DNA of 64,000 nucleotides from an uncultured Verrucomicrobia subdivision 3 bacterium (GCA_903875465.1 CAIQWB010000117.1:1-64000), one strand, 5' to 3'. Counted from the first letter of the stretch, positions 41,263 through 50,588 are shown. Made by a program: numbers and translations. Notes: generated from the sequence alone by a model not told the origin.

Positions 41263-41835
41263 TCACGCCGGCACAATCAACGTGCGCACATCCACCGCAT
41301 CCATGCCGGCGGACCGAATCGCTTGCATGCCCAGATCGGTGTCTTCGTAACCCCGGCAAAACTGCGGCTCCACCCCAATGCGTCGGGCGGCTTCTAAAAA
41401 AATGTCCGGGGCGGGCTTTTGGTTCACCACCATTTCACTGGTCACCACGGCGTTGAAGAGCTGCCGGATTTTCAAGTGCTCCAACACGGCCACGATGATG
41501 GGCTGGGTGCCCCCCGAAGCGACTGCCATGGGGATTTTGCCGAAATGTGCCCGGGCGATTTCCACCACGGCGTGAATGGGTTCCACCTCGGCCATCAAGG
41601 GCAGATAGGCCTCTTCTTTTTCGTGGGCCACGGCAATGTGATCCAGCGTCCGGCCTTGTTCCTGGGCCAGCATCTTTAATATATCCCGCGACGGCACGCC
41701 GCCCAGTGCATAAAACCGGTCGATCGGGAAATGCAGGTCGTGACGCTGGGCAATGAGCTGCCAGGCGCGCCAGTGCAGCGGCATGGTGTCCGCCAGCGTG
41801 CCGTCACAATCGAAAACCAAGCCTTTAATTTGCAT
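41263..41835 (-). CDS. HAD-superfamily phosphatase, beta-phosphoglucomutase-like
   Basis: 190 residues. Motif I DCDGTLADT (nucleophile Asp and acid/base Asp), motif II S in AVASGG, motif III Lys in NQKPAPD, motif IV YEDTDLG. The cap domain is short. Probably a sugar-phosphate phosphatase or mutase. Its ATG shares one base with the stop of the four-helix-bundle gene (TAATG), so coupling is likely. Confidence 0.9.
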   Translation of the reverse strand: MQIKGLVFDCDGTLADTMPLHWRAWQLIAQRHDLHFPIDRFYALGGVPSRDILKMLAQEQGRTLDHIAVAHEKEEAYLPLMAEVEPIHAVVEIARAHFGKIPMAVASGGTQPIIVAVLEHLKIRQLFNAVVTSEMVVNQKPAPDIFLEAARRIGVEPQFCRGYEDTDLGMQAIRSAGMDAVDVRTLIVPA

Positions 41836-42272
41836 TATTTTAGAGAAGTAAGGAGTCCGGAGGCAAAAGTCAGAATTTTTGCGGAGTACGACTCCAATAA
41901 TTTGCTGACTTCAACCAGTTGTTGATAAAGTTGCGCCGTGTCGGTGTAATTCAAATCTTTCGCCAAAATTAAATAGTAACGGCATTCTTCGAGCGAACCC
42001 TGCGCGATGTTCAAAAACCGGACCTTGTCCGGCCGCCCGCGTTTCTTAAAACCCTCCGCAATGTTCGCTGGGATCGAAATCGCGGCCCGGCGAAGTTGCG
42101 ATGTCAGCCCATAAATTTCCTGCTTCGGAAACCCTTCCGTCGTCCGATAAACTGCCAGAACAAATTGATGCGCCTTCTGCCAGACTATCAACTGCTCAAA
42201 ACTCCGCGCCGGTCCGGCGGGAATTGTCCGCATTCCGGCTTTTGAATTCTGGCTCCTGTCTCCTGCATTCAT
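41835..42272 (-). CDS. Four-helix-bundle protein (S23/IVP family)
   Basis: 145 residues from the ATG at 42272, supported by GAGGAG 8 bp upstream. Signature SFEQLIVWQKAHQFVLAVY, FPKQEIYGLTSQLRRAAISIPANIAEG, GSLEECRYYLILAKDL. The family occurs in 23S rRNA intervening sequences and as stand-alone genes; some relatives are accessory (Avd) proteins of diversity-generating retroelements, but no reverse transcriptase is near. The gene is flanked by GAATTCTGGCTCCTG-type tracts. Confidence 0.88.
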   Translation of the reverse strand: MNAGDRSQNSKAGMRTIPAGPARSFEQLIVWQKAHQFVLAVYRTTEGFPKQEIYGLTSQLRRAAISIPANIAEGFKKRGRPDKVRFLNIAQGSLEECRYYLILAKDLNYTDTAQLYQQLVEVSKLLESYSAKILTFASGLLTSLK

Positions 42273-42371
42273 GCTTCTCTCCTCATTCGGCAATAAATTC
42301 GTGATCACTCCGAGCGCATCCGCACGCCATGTTCCCCATTCTGGCTCCTGAATTCTGACTCCTGACTCCCG
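42241..42371. repeat. GAATTCTGACTCCTGACTCC-type short tandem text
   Basis: Two tracts (42243-42268 and 42339-42371) carry degenerate copies of (GAATT)CTGRCTCCTG. One is inside the start of the four-helix-bundle gene and one is 70 bp before it. This text often surrounds such genes in other genomes, as far as I recall. A related GGAGTC...AGTCAGAATT piece lies at 41852-41878, near the 3' end of the gene. Confidence 0.5.
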
Positions 42372-42375
42372 CCCC

Positions 42376-43455
42376 TCATAACTTCAACGCCGCCAGCTTC
42401 GTGTCCATGTCATGGTTCATGAGCGGCTCAACCAGGGCATCCAGCTCGCCCTCCAGGAAATTGGCCAGATTGTACAAGGTGACCTCAATCCGGTGGTCGG
42501 TTACCCGGTTCTGTGGGAAATTGTAGGTGCGGATTTTTTCGCTGCGTTCGCCCGTGCCCACCTGGTCCTTGCGGGCCGCGGCATACTTCGCATTCTCCTC
42601 GGCAATTTTTCGTTCGAGCAATCGGGAACGCAGGACCGTGAGCGCCTGGGCCTTGTTTTTCTGCTGCGATCGCTGGTCGGCGCAGCGCACAATCATCCCG
42701 GTGGGCTTGTGAATAATTTGCACGGCGGAATCCGTGGTGTTCACTCCCTGTCCGCCCTTGCCGGAGGCCCGGCAGACGTTGATCTCGATCTCATCCGGGT
42801 TGATTTGCAAATCCACTTCCTGCGCTTCCGGGAGCACGGCCACGGTTACGGTGCTGGTGTGGATGCGGCCCTGTGCCTCGGTGGCGGGCACCCGCTGGAC
42901 GCGATGCACGCCGCTTTCGTATTTGAGCCGCTTAAAGACATCCTCGCCGGTCACCTCAAAGATAACTTCCTTGAAACCACCCAGATCCGAGGAGCTGGAA
43001 TCCAGCGGATCAATCTTCCAACCCCGCGTTTCCGCGTAGCGCGAATACATCCGATATAAATCGGCGGCGAACAGGGCGGATTCAGAACCCCCAGCCCCGG
43101 CGCGGATTTCCACAATGGTATTGCGGGAATCGGTGATGTCGGGCGGCACCAAGCCGCGCAGCACCTGGACGGTAAGGCGCTTTTCCTCCGCTTCCAGCCG
43201 GGCGATTTCCTCGCGGGCCATTTGCCCCATCTCGGAATCGGGCAATTCCGTTTTCCAGAGAGCGCGGTTGTCCGCCAGCTCCGCCAGTGTGCGCAGATAG
43301 GCGTTGCCTGTGGCCACCAGCTCCTTGAGCCGGGCGTATTCGCGGGACAGTTCCTGGGCGCGCTGCGCATGGTCGAACACCCGTGGATCACTCAGCGCCG
43401 CCTCAACTTCAGCAAGGCGGCGGGCGAAACGTTCGATGTGCGGTTGTAAATCCAT
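42376..43455 (-). CDS. prfA: Peptide chain release factor 1
   Basis: 359 residues. The GGQ catalytic motif (234-236, SGKGGQGVNTTDSAV) drives peptidyl-tRNA hydrolysis, and PAT (190-192) reads UAA/UAG, marking RF1 rather than RF2. Full length. It is downstream of rpmE but separated by a strong terminator, so it has its own promoter or read-through. Confidence 0.95.
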   Translation of the reverse strand: MDLQPHIERFARRLAEVEAALSDPRVFDHAQRAQELSREYARLKELVATGNAYLRTLAELADNRALWKTELPDSEMGQMAREEIARLEAEEKRLTVQVLRGLVPPDITDSRNTIVEIRAGAGGSESALFAADLYRMYSRYAETRGWKIDPLDSSSSDLGGFKEVIFEVTGEDVFKRLKYESGVHRVQRVPATEAQGRIHTSTVTVAVLPEAQEVDLQINPDEIEINVCRASGKGGQGVNTTDSAVQIIHKPTGMIVRCADQRSQQKNKAQALTVLRSRLLERKIAEENAKYAAARKDQVGTGERSEKIRTYNFPQNRVTDHRIEVTLYNLANFLEGELDALVEPLMNHDMDTKLAALKL

Positions 43456-43488
43456 GGGGGGCAGGGGCGGATTCAGCGGGGACCCGGT

Positions 43489-43533
43489 AAAAAAGAATCC
43501 GCCCGCCCGCGCATAAAATACGCGGGCGGGCGG
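43489..43533 (-). terminator. Rho-independent terminator of rpmE
   Basis: A 13-bp stem, CCGCCCGCCCGCG with CGCGGGCGGGCGG, and a 9-nt loop, followed on the minus strand by ATTCTTTTTTA. Very stable. Confidence 0.9.
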
Positions 43534-43548
43534 TGGAAAGGCAGGGGA

Positions 43549-43794
43549 CTATACTTTCTTTTTCTTCTTGCCGGCGAACGCCGTCTGGGCAGCCAGAGTT
43601 TTGGCGGCGCGCTGCTGGAATTTATCCACGCGACCGGCGGTGTCCACGAATTTCTGCTGGCCCGTGTAAAAAGGATGGCAGACGTTGCAAATGCCAACGA
43701 TGACCGTGGGCTTGGTGGAACGCGTCTTGATCACATTGCCGCAGGCGCAACGAATTTCCGCGTCCACATATTTGGGATGTATGTCCGTCTTCAT
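43549..43794 (-). CDS. rpmE: 50S ribosomal protein L31
   Basis: 81 residues from the ATG at 43794 (MKTDIHPKY). Zinc-binding form with CACG and [21 protein letters not shown]. The C-terminus is lysine-rich (GKKKKKV). It is divergent from rplU. A component of the 50S subunit contacting the central protuberance. Confidence 0.95.
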   Translation of the reverse strand: MKTDIHPKYVDAEIRCACGNVIKTRSTKPTVIVGICNVCHPFYTGQQKFVDTAGRVDKFQQRAAKTLAAQTAFAGKKKKKV

Positions 43795-43876
43795 AAAATG
43801 GACGCCCATAATATCATGGAATCAGGGGATGACAAGGAGCTTTTTAAAAAAGGTTTAAAAACTTTAAAATGATTCG

Positions 43877-43907
43877 TTGACAGTTTCGAAAATATCTGGC
43901 TTAATTA
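43877..43907 (+). promoter_or_regulatory. Sigma-70 promoter of rplU-rpmA
   Basis: TTGACA (43877-43882), 18-bp spacer, TTAATT (43901-43906); AT-rich surroundings. It is 23 bp upstream of the rplU start. Confidence 0.65.
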
Positions 43908-43929
43908 TCAACCCATTGCGGGAAAATTT

Positions 43930-44241
43930 ATGTACGCCGTTTTAGAAACCGGAAGCAAACAATATCGCGTCGCCGCTGGCGACACGCTGGAAATCGAGCG
44001 CCTGGCTGTTGAAGCCGGACAGCCGTTCACTTTTGACCGCGTCCTGCTGGTTAACCGCGATGGCGCGGTGGCCGTGGGCACGCCGGTTGTCACCGGAGCC
44101 ACTGTGGTGGCGGATGTCGTCGAGCACATTCGCGGTGAAAAAAAACTGACTTTCAAGATGAAGCGCCGCAAAGGTTATCACAAAACCATCGGCCATCGTC
44201 AGGAATTGACGATCGTCAAAATCAAAGAAATCAAAGCTTAA
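43930..44241 (+). CDS. rplU: 50S ribosomal protein L21
   Basis: 103 residues, the standard length. [25 protein letters not shown] and [23 protein letters not shown] are the family landmarks. It is followed 9 bp later by rpmA and then obg, the conserved order. Confidence 0.96.
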   Translation: MYAVLETGSKQYRVAAGDTLEIERLAVEAGQPFTFDRVLLVNRDGAVAVGTPVVTGATVVADVVEHIRGEKKLTFKMKRRKGYHKTIGHRQELTIVKIKEIKA

Positions 44242-44250
44242 GGCATAGTT

Positions 44251-44514
44251 ATGGCACATAAAAAAGGACAAGGCAGCGTAAAAAACGGCCGCGACAGCGT
44301 AAGTAAGCGGTTGGGCGTAAAAGAATTTGGCGGCACGATTGTCAGTGCCGGCAGCATCATCGTCCGCCAGCGTGGCAGCAAGTTCCTGGCCGGCAAAAAC
44401 GTTGGCACCGGTCGTGACTGGACCCTGTTCGCCCTCGTTGACGGCAAGGTTCTGTTTGACAAGGGCAGCCGCCGCGTCAATGTGGTGGCCGAAGCCGCCG
44501 TCGCGCAAAACTAA
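44251..44514 (+). CDS. rpmA: 50S ribosomal protein L27
   Basis: 87 residues. It starts [24 protein letters not shown] and has [22 protein letters not shown]. There is no Firmicutes-type N-terminal cleavage extension. The N-terminal tail reaches the peptidyl transferase centre. A terminator follows. Confidence 0.96.
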   Translation: MAHKKGQGSVKNGRDSVSKRLGVKEFGGTIVSAGSIIVRQRGSKFLAGKNVGTGRDWTLFALVDGKVLFDKGSRRVNVVAEAAVAQN

Positions 44515-44537
44515 GCGTCGCCCCAGCTCATTTTCAC

Positions 44538-44567
44538 GGCGAGGTCACCGGCCTCGCCTTTTTTATT
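44538..44567 (+). terminator. Rho-independent terminator after rpmA
   Basis: A 7-bp stem, GGCGAGG/CCTCGCC (44538-44544 and 44552-44558), followed by TTTTTTATT. It separates the ribosomal genes from obg. Confidence 0.85.
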
Positions 44568-44658
44568 TGGTGGCGGGCCAGGGCTTGTCCGAAACAGCCA
44601 GCCGATTTTACTATTCGGCCCCCGCCTTTCGGTGTATTTAACGATCCAGCCAGAGTTC

Positions 44659-45861
44659 ATGTTTATTGACGAAATCAAAATCTACGCGCGCGCCGGCCAC
44701 GGTGGCAAAGGCTGCGTCGCGTTTCATCGCGAAGCTTACATCACCAAAGGCGGCCCCAGCGGCGGCAATGGCGGTCGCGGCGGCAGCGTGATTTTGCAGG
44801 CCGATCATGACTTGAACAATCTCATCGCCCAGTATTATGTGCCCCGCTTGATCTCCCAGGACGGTGAGGCCGGCATGGGCAAGGGCATGGATGGCCATGC
44901 CGGCAAAGATTTGATCATCAAAGTCCCCTGCGGCACCCTCGTCTGGCGCTTGCCTGACCAGGCGGTTCCGGCCGATTCCGTCGTGGCCAAAGCCCAGGAG
45001 GAAGATGACGAGGATGCCGAAGCAGTCGAGGAACAGCCCCGTTTGCACACCAGCGGCCGCAAACGCCCCTTGCTGCGCAGCGCCAGTGGCGAAGTCGCCC
45101 AGGAAGTGGATTTAAACGTGGATACCACCAGCGAATCCGCCGTGGCCGATTCCACCAAGGGTGAAATCATCGCCGATCTCACCCAGCATGGGGAGCAATT
45201 CATTCTATGCCAGGGCGGACGGGGCGGTCTCGGCAATCGTAATTTCGCCACCGCCGCCCGCCAGACCCCGCGCTTCGCGCAACCCGGTGAGCCGGGTGGG
45301 GAAGGTAATTATCTCCTGGAGCTGCGCATTCTTGCCGAAGTGGGTTTGGTCGGCTACCCCAATGCCGGCAAATCCACCCTGCTCACCGCCATTTCCCATG
45401 CCCGGCCCAAAGTGGCCGCCTATCCCTTTACCACCCTGCATCCCCAAATTGGCATCGTGGAATATGCCGACTGGCATCGCCTCACCGTCTGCGACGTCCC
45501 CGGCTTGATCGAAGGCGCCCACCAAAATGTGGGGCTGGGGCACGCCTTCTTGCGTCATATCAAGCGCTGCCAAATCCTGGTGCTGCTCCTCGACATGGCC
45601 GGCACCGACAATCGCAAGCCCTGGGATGATTATAAATGCCTGTTGAAGGAACTCGAATTGTACGATCCTTCCATGCTCGAAAAACCCCGTTTGGTGGTCG
45701 CCAATAAAATGGATGAGGCCGTGGCCGAGGAGAATTTGAAACAGTTTAAAAAGAAGGTGCGCAAAGTCACCGTGCTGCCCATTTCCGCGGCCTTCGACCA
45801 GGGAGTTGATCAATTCAAGGAAACCATCCGCGCCGCGGTCGCGGAAGCGGCCGCCCAATGA
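44659..45861 (+). CDS. obg: Obg/CgtA GTPase with acidic insertion
   Basis: 400 residues from the ATG at 44659 (MFIDEIKIYARAGHGGKGC). Obg fold with glycine-rich GGPSGGNGGRGG; GTPase motifs GYPNAGKST (G1), DVPGLIEGAH (G3), NKMD (G4) and SAA (G5). Odd feature: residues ~97-166 (44947-45156) are an extra segment inside the Obg domain, very acidic at first (EEDDEDAEAVEE) and then with a basic patch (GRKRPLLR), between GTLVW and KGEIIADL, where relatives have only a few residues. The extended C-terminal domain is absent. Essential ribosome-assembly GTPase. Confidence 0.94.
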   Translation: MFIDEIKIYARAGHGGKGCVAFHREAYITKGGPSGGNGGRGGSVILQADHDLNNLIAQYYVPRLISQDGEAGMGKGMDGHAGKDLIIKVPCGTLVWRLPDQAVPADSVVAKAQEEDDEDAEAVEEQPRLHTSGRKRPLLRSASGEVAQEVDLNVDTTSESAVADSTKGEIIADLTQHGEQFILCQGGRGGLGNRNFATAARQTPRFAQPGEPGGEGNYLLELRILAEVGLVGYPNAGKSTLLTAISHARPKVAAYPFTTLHPQIGIVEYADWHRLTVCDVPGLIEGAHQNVGLGHAFLRHIKRCQILVLLLDMAGTDNRKPWDDYKCLLKELELYDPSMLEKPRLVVANKMDEAVAEENLKQFKKKVRKVTVLPISAAFDQGVDQFKETIRAAVAEAAAQ

Positions 45862-45899
45862 GGTGCCGCTGCTTTACCGTTGCTCTTTAAATACCGGCC

Positions 45900-47276
45900 A
45901 TGAATATCACCAATCTTAACCCCGATACCGCCATTGGCGCCAGCGCCTGGCTCGTGGAGGTGGACGACCATCGCTTGCTGCTCGATGCCGGCATGCATCC
46001 CAAGCGCGAAGGTCGTGAGGGCCTCCCCGTTTACAAGTCCATCGGCCAGAACGATCTGGACGCCATTGCAATTTCCCATTGCCATCATGATCACGTGGGC
46101 ACGCTGCCCGTGGCCTTGCGCCATTTTCCCAAGGCGCATGTGCTGATGAGCGAGCTCAGTTACTTCATTATCGAGCGGGTCCTGCATAACTCCGTGAATG
46201 TCATGACCCGGCAGCGGGATGAACTGGGCATCCGCGATTATCCCCTCTACTCGCACGACGAAGTGGATGACATCGCCTCCCGCTTTCAAGGCTTTCGCTA
46301 CAATCGCGAAATCGAATGGGCCGGCTTCCAGAAATCCCGCCAGGGCAAACCCTCCCCCACCCTCGAATTTTTTGACGCCGGCCACACCCTGGGTTCCGCT
46401 GGCATCATGGTGCGCGGCAAAAAAGAAACCTTGTTCTATACCGGCGACGTTTGTTTTCACGATCAGACCATTCTGCGGGCCGCCCGTTTTGAAGGCGTCA
46501 AGGCCGATGTCTTGATCATGGAAACCACCCGTGGCGCCCGCGCCGTCGCCCCGGAATTCACCCGCGAAAAGGAAATTGAACGGCTCAGTAATGCCATTCA
46601 AAACGCCCTCAAACGCAAGGGCTGCGTCCTGATTCCCTCCTTCGCCCTGGGTCGCACCCAGGAAATTCTCGCCTTGCTCGCCCAGTTGATGCGCGCCGGC
46701 AAATTGAAAAACCAGCCGATTTACATCGGTGGTCTGGGCCGGGTGTTTACCGAAATTTACGACTTGGAAGCCCACCGCACCCACCGGCAGCACACCAATT
46801 TGCAGTTGCACGAAGCCCTCAACCTCATCGTATTGGAGCAGGGTCAGTCCGAAAACATGAAGCTGACCGGTGGCCGGATTTTTGTGATCACCGCCGGCAT
46901 GATGAGCGAAAATACGGCCGCGCATAATCTCGCCGCCCGCATGATCGGCGACGAGAAGCAGGCAATTTTCTTTGTGGGTTATGCGGATCCCGAAACGCCC
47001 GGTGGCCGTTTAAAAGCCTCCAAGCATGGCGAAACCTTCGTTTTCAGCCCCAGTGCCGGCCAGGTGACCCGCCGGTGCGAAGTGGATGATTTTGATCTCA
47101 CCGCCCATGCCAATCGGGCCGATTTGCTCGATTTTGTCGGCCAGGTTTCCCCTCGCGTGGTCTTGCTGGGCCATGGCGATGAAGCTGCCCGCCAGTGGTT
47201 CGAGGAACAAATTCGCATCCGCCACCCCAAAATCAAAGTCATCCAGCCCCAGCCGGGCAAAGTAGTGGCGGTGTAG
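45900..47276 (+). CDS. MBL-fold/beta-CASP RNA-processing exonuclease-like hydrolase
   Basis: 458 residues. Metal site HxHxDH (His60, His62, Asp64, His65: SHCHHDHVG), the later FFDAGHTLGSAGIMV, the beta-CASP module (CVLIPSFALGRTQEILALL, FVITAGMMSENTAAHNL) and the last LLGHGDEAARQWF. These match the CPSF73-like/YsnF-type RNase family. Cytosolic. It is 39 bp after obg and ends at a bidirectional terminator, so it may be co-transcribed with obg. Confidence 0.9.
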   Translation: MNITNLNPDTAIGASAWLVEVDDHRLLLDAGMHPKREGREGLPVYKSIGQNDLDAIAISHCHHDHVGTLPVALRHFPKAHVLMSELSYFIIERVLHNSVNVMTRQRDELGIRDYPLYSHDEVDDIASRFQGFRYNREIEWAGFQKSRQGKPSPTLEFFDAGHTLGSAGIMVRGKKETLFYTGDVCFHDQTILRAARFEGVKADVLIMETTRGARAVAPEFTREKEIERLSNAIQNALKRKGCVLIPSFALGRTQEILALLAQLMRAGKLKNQPIYIGGLGRVFTEIYDLEAHRTHRQHTNLQLHEALNLIVLEQGQSENMKLTGGRIFVITAGMMSENTAAHNLAARMIGDEKQAIFFVGYADPETPGGRLKASKHGETFVFSPSAGQVTRRCEVDDFDLTAHANRADLLDFVGQVSPRVVLLGHGDEAARQWFEEQIRIRHPKIKVIQPQPGKVVAV

Positions 47277-47310
47277 ACCGCTTCCCTTCCTTGCGAACGG
47301 AACAGCTGGT

Positions 47311-47345
47311 AAAAAGGGCGCATTCACTGAATGCGCCCTTTTTTT
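47311..47345. terminator. Bidirectional rho-independent terminator
   Basis: A 10-bp perfect stem, GGGCGCATTC/GAATGCGCCC (47316-47325 and 47329-47338), with AAAAA before it and TTTTTTT after it. It works for the hydrolase (plus) and the pseudopilin (minus). Confidence 0.92.
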
Positions 47346-47397
47346 ATGCCTTAATGGACTTGATACCTTGGGAATAGCCTTCCCGCAGGGCTTGATA

Positions 47398-48255
47398 TCA
47401 ATTAGTGGGGTCCAAATAAATGATATTAGTGGCGTAATTCTGGCCAACGGCTTCCGAATGCCCATCCACAAAGGTGGTGTTGCTCCGTTTGCTGTGGCGC
47501 ACCGTCAGGAAGTTGTTCAGCGACGTTTTGGCGGTATTAAAGGGCTGAAATCGCCCGCATTGCACCACCCAGCTCGATCCCATGGCCTTTTCGATATCCG
47601 GCTCGTCGCCTGGTACCAGCCGGGCCACCGGTTCCACCACCATCATTTTACTCGAGGGCCGCCGCACGGCGGTGGATTTAAACTTATACGCCACCCCATT
47701 GAGGTCAATAATCGTGGTGATTCCCGAGCCCGTCGAACCATTCACGTTGAAACTGGTCATTTCATAACTAAATAAATAAGGCCCATCCCCACTTTGCGCA
47801 TAGGTAATCCGGTCCCGATCGTCCGTATCCATCGGACACCGAAACATGTTGGTGGAACCGCCGGTTCCCAGTTGGGTTACCAAGGTGCTCTTGTTCAGGG
47901 TCATCAACGTGCCATTGACTGTCTGCATGTTTGCTCCAGCACGCCAGTAAATCCAGTCCTCCAAATGCGGACCATAAGTATTGGCCGAGGCGGCCCCCGG
48001 GTAAACATCGTTGTTGTCGCCCACATAAAGCACCATGGCCAGACCTAATTGTTTGGAATTATTGGTGCAATATGCCTGTTGCGCCTTGGCTTTTGCCTTG
48101 GCCAGAGCCGGCAGCAACATGGCTGCCAGGATCGCAATAATGGCGATAACCACCAAAAGTTCAATAAGTGTAAAGGCGGCTGGTGAAGTGCCTTCTTGGG
48201 AGCGGCCACGAGTAAACGCCAAGCGCGGGTAGTTTTTCATAAGTTCTGGGTTCAT
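47398..48255 (-). CDS. Type II secretion pseudopilin-like protein with H-X9-DG motif
   Basis: 285 residues from the ATG at 48255; the ATG at 48240 is an alternative. Prepilin peptidase site and N-terminal helix: [29 protein letters not shown] (basic leader before it). The C-terminal motif [16 protein letters not shown] fits H-X9-DG, a hallmark of this paralogue-rich family of Planctomycetes-Verrucomicrobia. It is probably cleaved by a PilD-like peptidase and built into a pseudopilus or anchored to the membrane. Confidence 0.9.
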   Translation of the reverse strand: MNPELMKNYPRLAFTRGRSQEGTSPAAFTLIELLVVIAIIAILAAMLLPALAKAKAKAQQAYCTNNSKQLGLAMVLYVGDNNDVYPGAASANTYGPHLEDWIYWRAGANMQTVNGTLMTLNKSTLVTQLGTGGSTNMFRCPMDTDDRDRITYAQSGDGPYLFSYEMTSFNVNGSTGSGITTIIDLNGVAYKFKSTAVRRPSSKMMVVEPVARLVPGDEPDIEKAMGSSWVVQCGRFQPFNTAKTSLNNFLTVRHSKRSNTTFVDGHSEAVGQNYATNIIYLDPTN

Positions 48256-48347
48256 CGCGAAAGTAGCAGGCTGGCCGGTGCCATTCAATCCCAATTCACC
48301 CGCCCGGCATCGTATGTTTGTACTACCCGCCGGCGAAATGCCGGGGC

Positions 48348-48785
48348 TCACTCCCGGGTATAAATAATCTGCCGGGCATGGCGATCCCCCAATCCATCCG
48401 GCATCTTCGGGTTTCCGGGAGGATTGGCCGTGATCACCAGCCGGTCGTGGCCCTCCGTACCCAGTTCGAGCTGGTACACCGCATGGATCGGTTGCCCCGC
48501 CGATTTTGGCACGGACGATTGCGTCAGGCTCACCGTCATTTGCTTGGGGCTGGCCGTTTCCAATAGCGTAAACGTTCCTCTGTACCATTCCTTGCCGTCG
48601 GCGGCACGCAATTCGTATTCCCGGCCGGTAAGATTCAACCAGCTTTTGTAAACCTGACCTTGGCGGAATTCCCGCCCGGCCCAAGTGCCCTGGATGGTGT
48701 CCGCATCCGCCAGGTGTGGTGCCGTCGCGCAACCAGCCATCGATAAGAGGGCCACACTGCTTAGTGCCAATAATAAAGTCTTCAT
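48348..48785 (-). CDS. TIGR03067-type lipoprotein
   Basis: 145 residues from the ATG at 48785. Lipobox LSMAGC in [13 protein letters not shown]. The mature part starts [15 protein letters not shown] and includes [20 protein letters not shown], like the TIGR03067 domain of Planctomycetes and Verrucomicrobia. Function unknown; probably a small beta-barrel lipocalin-like fold in the periplasm. Confidence 0.8.
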   Translation of the reverse strand: MKTLLLALSSVALLSMAGCATAPHLADADTIQGTWAGREFRQGQVYKSWLNLTGREYELRAADGKEWYRGTFTLLETASPKQMTVSLTQSSVPKSAGQPIHAVYQLELGTEGHDRLVITANPPGNPKMPDGLGDRHARQIIYTRE

Positions 48786-49233
48786 AAATTTAGAAACTGC
48801 CAGCTGGCTGCACCCGGTCGTTATCATTATTCCGTCACGCCCCACCCGATGACCCCTCTGCCGGGCCGTCCACCCGAACCCCGGGGGCAGACTTTGGCTG
48901 CCCAGACAATACCGTGACGCCGCCGCTCGGCCAATGAATTTTCCATCCCATGCTCAATGAATGATCCCCTGTTGCCTCCGAAAACCAGCTCGGTCAGAGG
49001 TTTCAGGTGGAGCATCCGATCATTCACGTGCCTCCGGGTGCTGCGGGATCAAGTGACCGACTTTTGCCCAGTTCAATTAGGTCTGATAAAAAAGTATTGT
49101 CACAATTTGGCAAATATTATAACGTAACGGGCAAATGCACTTAACCGTGCGACGGCAAACTGGGTTTGCCGGAGGCGCATTGGCGCAAACAAACAAAGTA
49201 AACAAACAAAACAAACAACATCGGAGGAACAAG
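48786..49233. other. Intergenic region with porin promoter and AC-rich leader
   Basis: The last 140 bp carry a candidate promoter (TTGTCA 49097-49102, TATAAC 49118-49123, 15-bp spacer) and a leader made of CAAACAAACAAAG-type repeats (49186-49222), which should be unstructured. The first 250 bp show no gene that I can support. Confidence 0.45.
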
Positions 49234-50472
49234 ATGAAGTTTAATAAATGGACATTGGGTCTGGCAGCTGTCGGCGTGGTCAGTTTGACCTCGGCGGCTC
49301 GTGCCGACGAAAAACCGAGCGCCGTGCAAACCGCGCTCTCGAACACCACCATCAGTGGTTATGTCAGCGCTTCGGCCAACGTGGGCTTGACGGATAAATA
49401 CTACAGCTCCCCCGCTGCGGCTATCCCGTTTCAGTCTGGCAAGGAAAATGGTTTCAACCTCGATGTGGTGAAGCTCTCCATCGCCAAGCCCGAAGACGCG
49501 ACCCCTTGGGCGTCCGGTTATCAAGTCGACCTGCTCGCTGGTCCTGATGCCGTTGGTTACAATACTTCCGTTGGCACGAAAGCCACGACCTCGAGCGATT
49601 TCGCCATTAAACAGGCGTTCGTCAGCTTGAATGCCCCGGTGGGCAATGGTCTGGATTTCAAAGTCGGCGTGTTTGACTCCCCGCTCGGCTACGAAGTCTT
49701 TGATTCGGGCAGCAACCCGAACTACACCCGTTCCTATGGCTATGCCATCGAACCGACCGAATTGACCGGCGTTTCCGCCACTTACAAGGTTAACGATCTG
49801 CTGTCCCTGAACGGTGGCGCGGCTGATACGTCTGCCGGATTCATCAATAACCGCAACAGCAACAGCGGGCTGACCCAGAGCACCTGGCATCTGGCTTACT
49901 TCGGTGACGCTACCATCACGGCTCCCTCTTCTTGGGGCTGGGCGGCTGGTTCTGCTGCGTTCGTCGGCGTCCTCTACGGTGGTGCGAACACGGTTCAAAA
50001 CGGCTACACCGGCGGTTACATGGGTGGCAACCAGGTCAACTACTACGGTGGTTTGACCCTGAACACTCCTTGGAAAGAAGTCACTGGCGGTCTGGCTTTC
50101 GACTACGCCCGCAACTTCTTGGGTGGCTATGAAAACACGGGTGGCAACACCTTTGATTATGACGTGCTGGCACTCGGCCTGTACGGCAAATATCAAGCCT
50201 CCGACAAGTTGAGCTTCAGCGCTCGTGGTGAATATGTTGAGGCCGATTCTTATACCGCCTCGAAGTATTCTGGCTCTCTGAACTTGGTGGAATTGACCGG
50301 CACGATCGAGTATGATCTGTGGGCCAATGTCATCTCCCGTTTGGAAGTCCGCTGGGATCAAAACCTCCAGGGTGGCGGCAATTTGTTGCCCAACACGAGC
50401 TACGTTAGTGGCAACTTGACCACCAAGCGTGATTCCGTTGGCCTCTATGCCAACATCATCTACAAGTTCTAA
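49234..50472 (+). CDS. Outer-membrane porin-like beta-barrel protein
   Basis: 412 residues from the ATG at 49234, with a perfect Shine-Dalgarno GGAGGA 6 bp upstream, the best in the window. Signal peptide MKFNKWTLGLAAVGVVSLTSAARA. The body shows alternating beta-strands (SGYVSASANVGLTDKYY, GLYGKYQASDKLSFSARGEYVEAD) and ends ANIIYKF with a terminal Phe. It is like the OmpL/DUF1597-type outer-membrane proteins abundant in Verrucomicrobiota. Strong translation signals and terminator suggest high expression. Confidence 0.88.
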   Translation: MKFNKWTLGLAAVGVVSLTSAARADEKPSAVQTALSNTTISGYVSASANVGLTDKYYSSPAAAIPFQSGKENGFNLDVVKLSIAKPEDATPWASGYQVDLLAGPDAVGYNTSVGTKATTSSDFAIKQAFVSLNAPVGNGLDFKVGVFDSPLGYEVFDSGSNPNYTRSYGYAIEPTELTGVSATYKVNDLLSLNGGAADTSAGFINNRNSNSGLTQSTWHLAYFGDATITAPSSWGWAAGSAAFVGVLYGGANTVQNGYTGGYMGGNQVNYYGGLTLNTPWKEVTGGLAFDYARNFLGGYENTGGNTFDYDVLALGLYGKYQASDKLSFSARGEYVEADSYTASKYSGSLNLVELTGTIEYDLWANVISRLEVRWDQNLQGGGNLLPNTSYVSGNLTTKRDSVGLYANIIYKF

Positions 50473-50490
50473 GTTAACTTAGAATCCTTT

Positions 50491-50522
50491 GCCCCTTTCG
50501 GCTCTGCCGGAAGGGGCTTTTT
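50491..50522 (+). terminator. Rho-independent terminator of the porin gene
   Basis: An 11-bp stem, GCCCCTTTCGG with CCGGAAGGGGC (one G-U pair), a 5-nt loop and TTTTT. Confidence 0.9.
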
Positions 50523-50588
50523 CCTTTTTTACACATCCAAATAGACAAAGCTTGGCATCGTTTGTCGTGACCATCATAATTTAAGGGC

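Noticed and set aside
41835-42272. Possible diversity-generating retroelement accessory (Avd-like) gene
   Set aside because: No reverse transcriptase, template repeat or variable repeat in the neighbourhood.
48827-49027. A 66-codon minus-strand frame beginning MNDRMLHLKPLTELVFGG
   Set aside because: It has an ATG, but no ribosome site, family likeness or context; too short to support.
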